In this document: in pieces, positions 22,406-33,733 of the stretch | Numbering within the stretch: the stretch's first letter is position 1 | Layout of the letters: each line of letters starts with the position of its first letter | DNA from: Crocodylus rhombifer | Taxonomy: Eukaryota > Chordata > Crocodylia > Crocodylidae | Direction: 5' to 3' | Assembly: GCA_038503035.1 (NCBI GenBank) | Contig: JAVSML010020807.1 | Coordinates: 62,001-126,000, forward strand | DNA length: 64,000 nt | The notes under the pieces: model-generated | What the model saw: the letters and a program-made list of their open reading frames with translations, nothing else | Told to the model about the DNA's origin: nothing | Databases searched by the model: none | Made by a program: the position numbers and the translations under genes

Positions 22406-22724
22406 CTATTTAAAAAACAGCAAACACACACAGAGATATCAATCAAAAGTAATTCCATGCATTACATGCTTGTACCATTCATTTGATACCAAAGACTTAC
22501 TATTCAAGCTTTCAAAGAGCACTTAAATAACACGTTAATTTAAAAAAGTGACATTCAAAAGGAAGAGACTGACATGTGCATGATAAAGGCTTAAAGCTAT
22601 TTCAATAAACTTTTCTTCTCTGCTTGAGTTTTATATAAGAAATTCAGATCTGATCTAACTAGCTTTTCTGGGGTGATGGGAAAACTTGTAGAACTGGGAT
22701 TTAGAGATAAAACACATTTATTCA

Positions 22725-23580
22725 GTGGGTGACTGTGCGAGAGCAGAGGAGCTGACAAGCCCCGAGACACGTGGGGCGAGAATCTCCGCAGTAACAACAC
22801 GCCCGCTGCCCCGGAGGGCGGGGTGCTTACTTAACTGTTTCAGGTGTGCAGCAGAGCCAGCGGGCTTAAAGCTGCACCGGAATGGAGGAGAGGGGGCGTG
22901 GAACCGGAAGAGCCAGAACGGGAGCTGACTGCCGGCGAGAGTCTGGAGCGGCAGATGCACGCTGGCATGCGCCTAGCCCGCATGTTCTGGGGCAAGGGTC
23001 AAGGCCCCAGAGAGGCGGGACAGCTCGGGGCGGTGAGCCCTGAAGCCAATTGGGGGAACTAGGCCGACCGGGAGCGTCTAGCCCCGGCTGGGGCTACTCG
23101 GCGGGAAGCCCTGGGACCAGGGCAACTGACCGGGCAGCATCGTGTCCATGGTGAGGGACGGAACTGCCCCAGGAGTAGAAAGGCCCTAAGGGGCAGACAG
23201 CTCTTCCCAAGAGAGAGGAAAAGGAGACTCTTGAGTGGGAGAGTCGGACTTTACTGAAACCAACACGGAAACCTTGAGTCTGCTGCTCCAGTCGGGAACA
23301 GGGTATTTGGTTCAGCATTTACTATTTTGTTTTTCGTTCGAGGAATTGCCCCCCCATCCCTCCAGAGGGGAGACTTGAAGGGCAGCAGTGACTTGTGGGT
23401 GTTGGACATTCCTGGAGACCCAGGCGAGGGTGTAGGGGAGGAAGGAGCCCTCAATTACCTCGGACCCTGTGTGACCGGAAGTCTCATTTTTGGATGTGCA
23501 TGCGTCAGAGAAAACACTGAACCAATGAATCATCAAAGACGTGGCAGGCGGTTTGACGCGTACAGACTCTAAGTGAGTAC
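22725..23580. repeat. GC-rich, CpG-containing intron block, probable retroelement leader
   Basis: Sharp rise in GC and CpG inside an AT-rich intron (e.g. GCCGGCGAGAGTCTGGAGCG near 22,933). It ends with CATCAAAGACGTGGCAGGCG at 23,531-23,550, which matches 18 of 20 bases at 55,527-55,546 in another GC-rich block. That suggests two diverged copies of one repeat family. No long reading frame. A cryptic promoter is a less likely alternative. Confidence 0.4.
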
Positions 23581-24703
23581 GCTTTCAGGCCAGGGGTTAT
23601 CGGCAGGACGTGCACTGACGGGTGGACAACCAGACACGCCAACAGTAACCTTTTCATTTATTTAAAACTTCAAGTGTCGCTTGGTTGGTTAATACCTATT
23701 AATTGAAAAGTCTGAACAACATTTTAAGGAAACTTCTCTCAAAAATGCAACACCCAGCTCCCTTAATCAAGGCTGAAAGACCTGATCTGCAAAGGACCAC
23801 CCTAGTTAAATTTTAAGAACACCAGTCTTGATCTTCTCTCCCATTTTTCAGGTATCTTTTATACATCTCAGAGCAGCAAGAGTGGACGCACACCAATCTT
23901 CTCTCTCTCTCTTCCCCACTCCACCACTCACTCTCTGGCAGGCTTCAAGTTTAAAGCTAAAATATGTCATATTGCTCATTGGTATTTTCCTGTTTGAAAG
24001 CAGTGGCTGGTATTGCTTTAAAACTTACAGAGCAATGTTCAAAGCAACATAAAAAGGGACCTTACACATGTGGGATTGGTATGAAAATATTATAGAGGAA
24101 AAAGTTAACCAAACACACCTAAGTCAGTGGCAGAGCAGGGAATGAAATCCACATCTTTTTTCTTCTAGTCCTGTGCTTCAACATGCAAATAAAAGCTCCT
24201 TCTCTAATGAAATATTATGCTACATAGTAGAAAGTTGGCTCAGAATGATTTCTGCATAGTTTTTAAGATCTCACAGCCATCTCTGTCACTTGAACATAGA
24301 CCAAACCTGAAAGCCCAGTTATAGAACGATTTTTTCTCTTTAGATTGCAAACAGCATTGAGATTTTTTTTAGTAGGTTACAGATCTATAGAATTAAAAAC
24401 TAAATGAAACAGTTATGGAGATATTAATATTGTTTTAGAAAGGCAGATACATTATCTTTATCCTCATTTTGCATATGGGGAAAATGAGACAAAGAATTGC
24501 CCAAGATCTCCCAGTTATTCAGAACCAGGAACAGAGCCCTAGCCCCAAATTTCAGGTCCAAAGACCATTTCACTGGCCCAGGCTGCTGTCCCCTGAGACC
24601 AGGATTCCTCAGTTAAAAAAAAAAGAAACAGTGAGATAAACTATTTCACTTCTAGTTTCTTGTATTTAGAAACTATGGGGTATAAATGATGATATCAACT
24701 TAC
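23581..24703. other. PTPN13 intron within PDZ1, nothing recognised
   Basis: Plain intron sequence up to the first PDZ1 exon. Confidence 0.55.
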
Positions 24704-24793
24704 CTAAACCATATTTTTCATCTTTTTTCAGATTCACCAAGGTGATCTCTCTTTCTGGTGAGGATGCCAAAGATTGACTTATTTGTAGACTAT
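24704..24793 (-). CDS. PTPN13: PTPN13 exon: start of PDZ1
   Basis: A 90-nt exon ending TATGGTTTAG|GTAAGT. It carries SSPEREITLVNLKKDEKYGL, the first strand of PDZ1 up to the carboxylate-binding loop; the last G joins the next exon to give GLGFKIVGG. The acceptor is taken as CCAATAG|ATAG because it follows a good pyrimidine tract and restores N-D-S in phase; a TAG three codon-bases later is a weaker alternative. Confidence 0.93.
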
Positions 24794-25159
24794 CTATTGG
24801 ATGACAAGAAAGGAACTCGATTGTCACAAAATGATATATCACAGCCTTTAAACTGATCTTCAAACCACTGTATTAATACTAAAATGTTCTTCCTATAGCT
24901 CAAAATGTCACCCTCAAAGTTGGTACCCCAAATACAACCTGTTTTCTTCAAATAGTCCCCATGATGAAGTGTCCGTATAGTGCTCACTCACAACTAAAAA
25001 GTGATTCAGATATCTTTTTCCCAACCTAAAAATTCTTTAAGAATTACTATGTGGGGGTCATAACCTGCCCTCTAATTTTACAACTTGTTAATCTCAAGTC
25101 ACCAAAGTGTGACAAGTCAGCATGTCCTTATGTGCCTTCCTGAATTAGGAGGGACTTAA

Positions 25160-25400
25160 GCCCGTGGTTTTCAATGGACATCCCTTGGAAAATGTTAGTT
25201 TTTAGTTATTTTTCTGTAGTCAAAAATAAAAAACAAACACAGCAATTCTTCTGTTTGCAAGAACTCAGAGCAAAAGATGTCACAGTGCTTTTTACACTCT
25301 GGATTCCTATTTGAAATGTCTGGGTTTATTCTGTGAATCATGCTTGCACACCAAATAGTGCTAACACTGCATGACAGTCTGTAACACCCCTAAGGCCTTT
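25160..25400 (+). repeat. Truncated copy of the hAT-like repeat at 50,151
   Basis: Follows the 50,151 element in the same direction: CGTGGTTTTCAATGGACATC, TTTTTCTGTAGTCAAAAA, GGATTCCTATTTGAAAT and CTTGCACACC.AATAGTGC. The right terminal repeat is missing, so it is 3'-truncated or interrupted. Confidence 0.65.
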
Positions 25401-25479
25401 ACAGGTATTACATGACTAACTGGTTAATTGTGCTATTACCTGGAGACCAGTTACACGTGCAAAGTACTTATCATGCCAT

Positions 25480-25870
25480 AAAGAGTTCACCTGATGGGGC
25501 TCCCAGCCACAGGGATGCCCAGCATAAAACCCCTGGGCCCCAGGGATTGTGGCAGCCATGATCCCCAGTGTTTGGAGGTGCATAAAACCTCTGGACCCTG
25601 GGGTCAAGGCTGCTGCAATCCCTAGAGCTCCAGGGTGTGGGAAACCAGCAGGCTGGAGGATTTCCTGCCCCAGGGATACATGGAAACCCCGCAAGGGCCA
25701 AAGGAGTGCTGCAGGGATGATTGCCTCAACCCAGGAGTATGGGGACCTGCAGGCCAGAGGACTGAGCAATCCCCTGGCCCGGGGAAGGACTGCAGCAATC
25801 CCATTCCCCCGAGGTGAGGGGATTCCTGTAGCAGTGATTCTGTAGCCCCACAGGTATATGGGGCATTCCT
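25480..25870. repeat. Degenerate CCCAGG-rich minisatellite-like block
   Basis: Words such as CCCCAGGGAT, CTGCAGC/GCAATCCC and CAGGAGTATGGGGACC recur at irregular spacing over about 390 bp. The units are too diverged to fix a period. Overlapping frames on both strands are products of this repetition. Confidence 0.5.
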
Positions 25871-25975
25871 GAGGCTGGAAACCCCTCAGCTGGAGTCATG
25901 GGATCTTGCTTGTTACTGGTGCGGGGGGTGGGGCTGTGTTTGGGCTCCTCCTGCACTGACAATAAGGTTTGATGT

Positions 25976-26063
25976 GATCTAATGCACAGTCTCATAATTG
26001 CGCTGCCTGCCATGCATGTGTTGCATGGCAGGAGGCACATTTGTATGAATTGTGCATTAGATC
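25976..26063. repeat. 88-bp palindromic hairpin (MITE-like)
   Basis: Outer arms GATCTAATGCACA and TGTGCATTAGATC are perfect 13-bp inverted repeats; an inner pair CCTGCCATGCA / TGCATGGCAGG closes on a 5-nt loop TGTGT. The whole folds into one long hairpin. Confidence 0.8.
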
Positions 26064-27434
26064 CCAGAGGGGCCCTGAAAAGATAGTAAGTAAGGCATTC
26101 CAGGATGCTGCAGCATTTAAGACTATGCTTAAAAAGTTAAGCCCCAGACATAAGTGCTTTCCTGCATCAGGGAAATGCACACATGGGAAATTCTGGGAGG
26201 GTTATATGTGTGAAGGACTTCAGAAGAAACTTGCAGCTCACTTACAATATGTATTGTTGGCTATTCTTTGCAAATACAGCATTTAAAAGACAAAAAGAAC
26301 CCTGCTTGCTCCATAGTTATCAGAGGACTTTTGGCATGTACAATGCAGGAAAAGGAGAAAACATTTCAACTGCTAACTTCTGTAAGTACATTTATGATGC
26401 TGAAAAATGTTTCAACCCAAGATGCTCTGGCAAACGCCTGCAATTATTTATTAACTGAATGCCAGATTTTCTGTTCAGCACAAAACATTTTGAGACAGGA
26501 GATCAATTTCCTATATGTGGAATACCAAAATATAAATAACTCTGTAGTTTAAATCTGTCTTAAACCCCTTGCTGCAAAGTTGCAAGGTTTCTGTCCATGT
26601 GGTCATTTAGCAGATGCTCAAACAAAAAATAAAACTTCACACAACAGAAAAGGACCTCAAGACATTTTAGTTAGCCCTGGCATTTTCTATACTTCCAAAG
26701 CAGGTACACTTTTTCTTAAGTAGTGACAGGCAAGCAAAATTAAGAACATTCAATATCTTTCTGGAACCTAAAACACTGTCATATTTTTTAACTGAATATC
26801 AAGCTACTGTAATTGCTTAAATATTAGTTAAATGCTGAAATGTAATATAGTTATTAGGTGCTAATGATTAGTAGGTTCAATTTATTGTTACAAATAAAAG
26901 CTAATATGTATAAGGAAACTCAGCAGCTATCAGGGCAACTTATAAGTCTGACCATCCAGTGAAAACATGCTAAATTTACAAAATAACTCCACAGAACAAG
27001 TCTGTAAGTACAGAACTGAACTTAGTTAATATTAGCATAAGGGGTAAATATGAGGAGGGAAAAACTGCATTACTTCATATGATATACTAACTAGATTATA
27101 GCTTCCAGAATGTTTATTACTACTCCCAGACTTTAAATGTTTTAATGAAACACAAATGTCACAAGTATCTATAAAAATGATCCTTTCTTGGATTAATTTC
27201 TTTCTTTACATTTGCTGTGTTGTTTTAGCCTGACAAAATTGGAAGGCCCTACAACTTTATTAAAGTTATTCTTAAAAGTGAGGTTTACTTTTCTTGTTAT
27301 CTGTCTTGTGATGACATTTAGAACAGGTGAGAAAGAGAAATAAACGGGTAGGATCAGTAAACTGCACAACCACTTTAAGAGTGGGTTAAACAGTAACAAA
27401 ACCTGAACTCAGTGCAAATTATTTACAAACCTAC
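26064..27434. other. PTPN13 intron, nothing recognised
   Basis: AT-rich intron up to the 57-nt exon, no named element. Confidence 0.5.
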
Positions 27435-27491
27435 CATTTTGTTTCAATGGTGCTGATGAAAGAGGATTTCCAGAACTACTGATGCTTATAT
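27435..27491 (-). CDS. PTPN13: PTPN13 exon: 57-nt microexon-like linker
   Basis: The smallest coding exon seen, 57 nt (19 codons' worth). It reads ISISSSGNPLSSAPLKQN. It starts after ATCCCAG|AT and ends CAAAATG|GTAGG. Both flanking codons are split as G|AT (Asp), so the exon is symmetric and could be skipped without a frameshift; whether it is skipped cannot be told from sequence. Confidence 0.9.
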
Positions 27492-27584
27492 CTGGGATAT
27501 AAATATACCTATTAGAGATAAATATAAGTTTTTGCTCTCTGTACTTCTTGATCAGCAACACTGCACTATGATAGACTCCCACTG

Positions 27585-27690
27585 ATTTATACCCAGAAGG
27601 GTGACTGCGCCTGAAAGCTTGCCAAGGAATTTTTTCCAGCTACTGAGTTGGTCTAATACAAGATATCACATCTACTCAAAGAACCTCAGC
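27585..27690 (-). repeat. Second copy of the GTAGCCATGTTGATC repeat family
   Basis: On the minus strand it reads GGTTCTTTGAGTAGATGTG, TATTAGACCAACTCAGTAGC and CACCCTTCTGGG, matching the copy at 8,203-8,350 over about 100 bp. Confidence 0.65.
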
Positions 27691-28189
27691 TAAATATTGG
27701 TATTCAAGCAGGTTTCTGTAAAGAAATAGGTATCTTTGGAATTATTCATTTCAAGAAGATAGTGCTGAGACATGGAATAAAATATTTCAGACTTTTAAAT
27801 GGAAATAGTCATGGAGCTATAATTATGACTAAGATCTATCTTTTTTAACACATTTCATTTAATCTCCATCTGGAAAAGATTAGTCCAAGAAAACAGTTAT
27901 TATATAATGCCCAGTGAAGTTATTGCAACTCTGTGCAAAACATTTGTGGCCTCAACCCTTTGCAGAGTCATGGCCTAGGCAGGTATGAGTGACTATGTGA
28001 TAATGTCATCTAGTTGCTGGTCCACACATACTCAAAGGAAACTTCTACCTCCTCAAAAAACTGAGTTCTTTAGCTCAGTTTTTGGCAGCTTTTTCTTTTT
28101 GTAGTGCTGAGGAAGTAGAGTCTTTGTCCCATATGTATGAGCATGCATGTGTATGTGTGAAGGAGTGGGGCCTAGGAGCAGCCGTGAAC

Positions 28190-29390
28190 TCCCTAGCGCC
28201 CCCTATCGTCACGTTAGGGTGGACTAGGCAACCTCAAATCCTCGCCTGCCGTGACTCTGCTGTTTAATAGGTTAAATGGGAGGCTGCCTTTGTTCCCCTA
28301 GTGAGCGGTATGTGTGTTCTTGCCCCTACTCCAAATGGGGCGCCTCTGTGCGCCCCTCCCTTAAGGAGTATGCGTGCCTCCAAACCTCCCCTTTAGCATG
28401 CCCCAAGCCTCGCAGCTATTCCGTGGGATGTTGTACGGTCCCCTGCCCCTCAGGTGCTCTCCCCCGGCACCCTGGGCTCGTCGCCCGCCCGGCGCCCCTT
28501 GGGCCTGGCTCGTCGCCGCCACCCTGTTCCCGGCGCCCCTTGGGCCTGGCTCGTCGCCGCCGCCCTAGCTCCTACTATTCACTCCAATGTCCTGCTACTG
28601 GTAAATATCAAATTGGGCTCAGGCGGCCGGAGCCTTACCTGGCCTCCCCGACCCTACTGGGTCTTCACCACGAATCCCGGGTTGGGCTCAGGCGGCCGGA
28701 GCCTTACCTGGCCTCCCTGACCCTACTGGGTCTTTATCAATCAGAGCCTGCCCCACTCTGGGGCCTGTGCCGCGCCTCTCGCGCCCGCCGCCCCACTCTG
28801 GGGCCTGTGCCGCGCCTCTCGCGGCTGGGGCTACAACCCCCACTCAGCGAGCGCCCTCCTGGCACTCCTTATGCTGTGCCCGCTGTGGCACTGTGCCCCT
28901 GCTGGGCACCGGGAACTCCCAAGCTGCTGGGGAGCTCCCGTGAGGCCTCCTCACTCCCCTACAGCCTCACCCGGTCCTCCGGATGTACTATAACCAAGAC
29001 ACCAGCCACCTGGCTTCAACATAAAACACAGAGCCTCCTGCTCATAACCTAAACACTGAGCCCCCCCACCAGGGCCTCCAACCCTACCTTTCGTCAAGGG
29101 GCTCTCATCCCCAGCATCTTCGCAGCCAGTCAGCCCCACAAGGCTGCCACTACCAATTCAGGCTGCTCAGCTCAGCCGCAGAGCTCCTGCTCCTGCGGCT
29201 GCCAGAAGGGAACTGCTAGTCAGGCTCCGGCCTGGGCTGTTTATAAAGGCCCGGCCCTGCCCCCTTCTGGCCACCTGACCCACCTGGTTGCCCTGGCAAC
29301 CGGCACCTGAGCTGCCCGGTTGATTGGCAGCTCGGTTCCTTTTACTTCCATGGCACAGGACACCTTGGTGCTCCTGTGACAGTATGCAAA
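28190..29390. repeat. GC-rich repeat block with three internal tandem duplications
   Basis: An abrupt GC-rich island within an intron. It has three separate two-copy tandem repeats: period 41 (28,491-28,566), period 69 (28,613 onward, repeated at 28,682) and period 40 (28,750-28,823). A TTTATAAA word lies at 29,240, in a GC-rich setting. The 258-aa open frame (28,276-29,052) is built from these repeats, resembles nothing and starts at no supported site. It could be a solo LTR or a 5' leader of a retroelement; orientation is not settled. Confidence 0.5.
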
Positions 29391-29629
29391 TACAAGACAG
29401 AGGTGTCTATACTGCCAGAAGGCATATATTATGTGTGCACATCAACTGTTGTATGAGATTTTTTTACACTGCATATTTCTAGAGCTTCAAACTTGCAGAA
29501 TTCTCATTTAAAAAGCAAATTAATATAGGAAGAATCTATCACTCAGACTTTGTGTTACCTAGCTTAACAAAGATAGTGGGAACACCTAAATGTGAAGTTA
29601 CAACACAATACAACAGCACAGGGCTGTTC

Positions 29630-29960
29630 AAGTAGTGGCTAGACTGCATGTAGCCCACAAGCGGTTAATTTCGCACCCGCCCCAAACTTCAAAGAAAGCT
29701 CCCCTGAGCTGCTACTCCCCTCACAGCTGTCACAGCTGGGTGCTCTAGGCTCCCCCTCCCTTCTTTCCAAGGGGCAGTGCAGAACAGCACAGTGCACCCT
29801 GCAGTGCTGGGGGAGCCCTCAGTCAAGGAGTTATGTATGTAGGGGGAGCTCCTGGTGCAGCAGCTGGGAGGTCTGCCTGCCCACACAGTGCTGGGAGAGC
29901 TTGCAGCTTGGGAGGTGAGAGGAGTCTATCACCCCTGCTGCTGTAGCTCCCAGCCCTAAG
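29630..29960. repeat. Possible hAT-like fragment
   Basis: Begins TGGCTAGACTGCATGTAGCC and CACAAGCGGTTAATTT, in the style of other 'GGCCCA…GTTAATTT' elements here. No second end found. Confidence 0.3.
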
Positions 29961-30375
29961 AAGTTGCACAGCCGTGCATTACAAGATGCTTATAACATTA
30001 TTTTAACGCCCTGGACATTCTTTGGGTGTGCCTATACTGCTTCTGTGCTGGACCTGCTGCCAGGAAATAAGCCCTACCTACTCCTTCCTTCTCATTATAA
30101 ATATCAAAAGTAGCAAAATGGTGTTCAAGCTGTGAAGCCCCATCCAGAATGTTTGCCGAAATGTTTATTGCTTTGAGGAGGAATTTTTTGATTCATGATT
30201 ATATTTTTATTTTAAAAAGGGGGAAATTCATATGTAAAAACAATGTAAGCCAACTGCATACAGTGCCTTAAAAGAATATTAAAGCAATCCATTAGCCTGC
30301 ATGTTTACACTTGGCAGCAGAAAATATTCCAGATTTTAGTTAGCAAGTAAAAAAATAATACTTTTTTGTGCTGAC

Positions 30376-30473
30376 CTACAACATAGGCTTGACCAGTATC
30401 TTCGATGGATGATGAGTCTGATTCATTTTTCCTCCTTTCAAGACTTCTATTTAAACCTGCATGAGATTTGGAA
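30376..30473 (-). CDS. PTPN13: PTPN13 exon: FERM-PDZ1 linker
   Basis: A 98-nt exon with acceptor CTTTAG|TT and donor TTGTAG|GTCAGC. It reads SKSHAGLNRSLERRKNESDS then SSSIEDTGQAYVV. The junction with the previous exon gives KLNN-SK, as in the human protein. No domain; acidic/serine-rich. Confidence 0.94.
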
Positions 30474-30644
30474 CTAAAGGGGAAGGGGAAAGAAAAGGAA
30501 AGGTGGTCAGAAGTGGGGAGGGAGGAAGGAGTGTCAACATAATAAAATAATGGTGTAAATAATAATATGGAACCAAAGAAAAGTGATACTAAAGTAGATT
30601 TATTGCATAAAAATATATTTTTGGGAAGTAAAAGACATTCTTAC

Positions 30645-31068
30645 TTGTTCAGCTTTATTGCTCCTGATACTGATCCAGTATCAGATATTGGCGTCTGCTG
30701 GAAGACTCTTCCCAATAACATCTCTATTTTCTTTGGGGAGGAATCCATAGTGGCCATAACATTTTTTCGCTGGGGGAAGATAGAGACTTGGCTCTGACTC
30801 AGATCATGAAATGATTTGCTCATGGCTTTAGGTCTTTCCTCCCAGGAAGTTTTCTCATTTTTCTCTTTACAACAGCCAGGAAGTGGTTGGAAAAGTGAGA
30901 GCTCAGAACAGGACAGTCTCCTCAGAATTTCAGCCTCAACTGACAAAGGTCGGACTGCCAGTCTGTTAATTGTACTGCTAGCCAGACTACCTGTACTGAC
31001 TGCACGGCCCATATTGAACCCTTTAACAGACTCGGCATGAAGGTTCAGGCTCCTAAAAGAAGCTCTCT
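30645..31068 (-). CDS. PTPN13: PTPN13 exon: FERM-PDZ1 linker, serine-rich
   Basis: This 424-nt exon carries RASFRSLNLHAESVKGFNMG, then MGRAVSTGSLASSTINRLAV, SCSELSLFQPL and SKSFHDLSQS. It is a low-complexity, Ser-rich, presumably unstructured linker with many candidate phosphorylation sites; the site reading is inference. The acceptor is TTGCAG|AG and the donor AACAA|GTAAGA. The centre (…KEKNEKTSWEERPK…) keeps the family pattern while the C-terminal half has diverged. Confidence 0.96.
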
Positions 31069-32571
31069 CTGCAAGAAATTAATAATTTTGCATAGATTAT
31101 AATACTACAATAGCTCTTTAAAAATATAAAACACATTTATTTAATACTTTCATATCAAATACACATTTTAAGCTTTCATTGCGCATGAGGCATTTTAAGC
31201 TCAGCTGTTTAGCATATAGAAATGATTTAATTAAGATACCATGGAATCTAGCTCAGATACCCCAGTCTGGATTTAACAACAGTATGCACACCTCAGACTT
31301 AGCCCTCAAGCTAGTCCAGAGCACAAACTTCACACAGAATATTTCTTCTAATCAGTATTCACATTATTTGCTGCGACTAAACTGCAAGGGTGCACAAAAG
31401 ACTATTCCTCAACCACTTTTACAAAGTGAATATACTCCATTCTACATCAGGACAGTTCAAAGACTTGAGGAGACATTTTCTCTGTCAGTGCTCACATTAC
31501 ACTATTAATTTCACTAAAAGACTGAGGCCCTGCATTAACATTAATGCACAAAACTGTTAACACAGTGTTGGGTGAAAGCCCCTCAAAAGGCCCAATAACT
31601 TCTGAAGACTTCTCCAAAGCTTCACTGAACACTTTTGGGCTGGAACCCCTTTCCAGATCCTCCTACTCCCCTTCCCCACCTGCCTTTCAACTGTTCCTGA
31701 ACTACCTCTCTGCTCAAGCTGGCCTCTCTTTCAATAGCAAAATCTACTTTCTCACTCTTTGGTTCTCCCTTTTAGCTTCTCCTGGATTCCTAATCTGTGT
31801 ACTACTTGTGAAGTTCCTGTTTCAGGGCCAATTTAATTCGGCAGCCTTTCCTGCTGGGCACTGAATGCCATTTCACTCAGGTATATTACAGTTTGGGATT
31901 TCCTCAGTCAACAAAGTCTTTTGACATGGAACAGAATACAACTGACACTTGGCGCTTAAACAGAATAAGCTCATTTGAAGCCGTTAATAACCCTGATTTT
32001 AGTTCAGATCCATCCTATGCTCCTGTCTTTAAAATGCAAATTTGTATACTGCATATATATCCTCTGCACACAGACTGGAAAAGAGATGCTTACAAACAGA
32101 AAGAAACTTAGGTGCATCTTTTTACCCCCTTACAACTTAACTGGACATCCATACTTTTTGGCTGTTCCAGTACGTCTACTTACAGTTCAGTAGTTACAAT
32201 TTAGAAGGCCACCTGGGAACAGTTTTCACAGTAGTGGCTGAGCTACTACAGTTATGTCTTGTACTTAGAGCAGGACATAACTGCTTTAGTAGTTCAATAT
32301 TCTCTGTAACAAATATACAGATTCTTAATAAAGGATTTATCAAAGGTGCATTTGGCATTTTTTAAAGGCAACGACTGCACACCTGTTCTTGTCTTTCAAG
32401 TCTATTACCTGCTCCAATCACTTCTCTTAGTACCTATTCCTTGTTATGTGGCAGTATTTGAAGAAAAGTCCCAGCAGCTCCACAGTTCACATCATGTCTT
32501 TTCCTTCTGCCAAGACCCCTCCTAAGACTCTTAAATGCTTATAGGAGTGAGCATGCATGCATGCACGCATG

Positions 32572-32602
<31 letters not shown>

Positions 32603-32968
32603 ATCAAGTCCTTTCTCTGTCTTGTTTTCCTTTTGGCTGAACATACACAAGTGCTTGAAGTCCTTCCTAATAAACCTGACCTAATCCTCAATTAATCCTT
32701 GCAAACCTTCAATGTGTTCCTCTGAGATTTTGAATATCCATTTCTAAACTTGGTATCCACTCCATACAGAATATTCCAAGTGTGCTCTTAAGGTTGTAAG
32801 ATAAAGTATCAAATGCATTGGTAAAACTAAGTTGAAATGTCTTGGGAATCTCCTTTTAGACATGATGGACTGCATTTTTCAGAACTGGATTTTGGCCTTT
32901 TCCAAACACCAATTTATAATCTCCCTATCACTGGTGCTCAAACTGCACTGTCTAATGAAAGCAGCTAG
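31069..32968. other. PTPN13 intron with a microsatellite
   Basis: Mostly AT-rich intron. A compound microsatellite (GCAT/GCAC)n followed by (CA)n lies at about 32,552-32,597. Nothing else recognised. Confidence 0.6.
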
Positions 32969-33733
32969 TAGGGCTGTGCAAAGCTTTAGTCCCCGATTCA
33001 ATTTGGCCCAATTCAGTGGCCTAATCTCTGAATCCGAACTGAATCAGAGGACCCTTTAATCTCCCTGAATCAAATCAGAACCCTTCGAATTGATTCGGAG
33101 AGATTCGGACATAGACACAGCTTTAAATGTTTTTTCCACATACCTCTAGGTAGCAGGCGGCTCATGAATGCTGCGATGCTGGGGCGCGTGCAGTGTCCCA
33201 CAGAAGCGCAGGGGTTTCTCTAGCACACTTGGCAGTAGACCCGGAAGTAGACCACAAGCACTTCCAGTCCACTTCTGGGTCTGCCAGGGAGCATGCTGGG
33301 GGCCCCCCACACCTCCTCGGCTTGGTGACTGGTGCCTCCTGGGTCTGGGGGGGCACCCAGGGTCCCCCTGCAGCAGATCGCCAAGCTGGGGGGGTACGGA
33401 GGGACCCCCAACACGCTCCCAGCAGACCTGGAAGTGGACTTCTGGTCCACTTCCGGTTTTGCCACCAAGCATGTGGAGGGCCCCCCCGTACTCCTGTGGG
33501 ACGCTCCATGCACCCCAGCATCCACAAGCTGCACTGGTGCCTCAAGGTATGTAGACAAAATATTTAAAGCTGTGCCTATGTCTGAATCGCTGATTCTCTG
33601 AATCAGCATCGAATCTTTAGGTTCGGATTCAGCTGAATTGAATCAGGGACAGTGATCTGAATCAACGACTTGAATCACTATCCCTGATTCAGGCCAAATG
33701 CAAATTGAATAGGGCCTGCTTCACACACTGCCA
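32969..33733. mobile_element. 765-bp foldback hAT-like element with perfect 8-bp TSD
   Basis: Both sides carry the exact 8-mer GCAGCTAG (32,961-32,968 and 33,734-33,741). The element begins TAGGGCTGTGCAAAGC and its inverted right end reads TGGCAGTGTGTGAAGC. Almost the whole length is an imperfect palindrome centred near 33,350: GATTCGG and GAATC words, then ACAGCTTTAAATnTTTT, CCACATACCT and CCGGAAGT/ACTTCCGG blocks occur in mirror order. The parallel long frames on both strands (about 125 aa) follow from this symmetry and are not genes. Confidence 0.8.

Noticed and set aside
28276..29052. 258-aa open frame on the plus strand
   Set aside because: Built from GC-rich tandem duplications, Pro/Arg/Leu-rich, no domain, no splice or promoter support.
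33168..33609. Four overlapping ~125-aa frames on both strands
   Set aside because: They mirror one another because the DNA is palindromic; mirror frames are expected from a foldback element.
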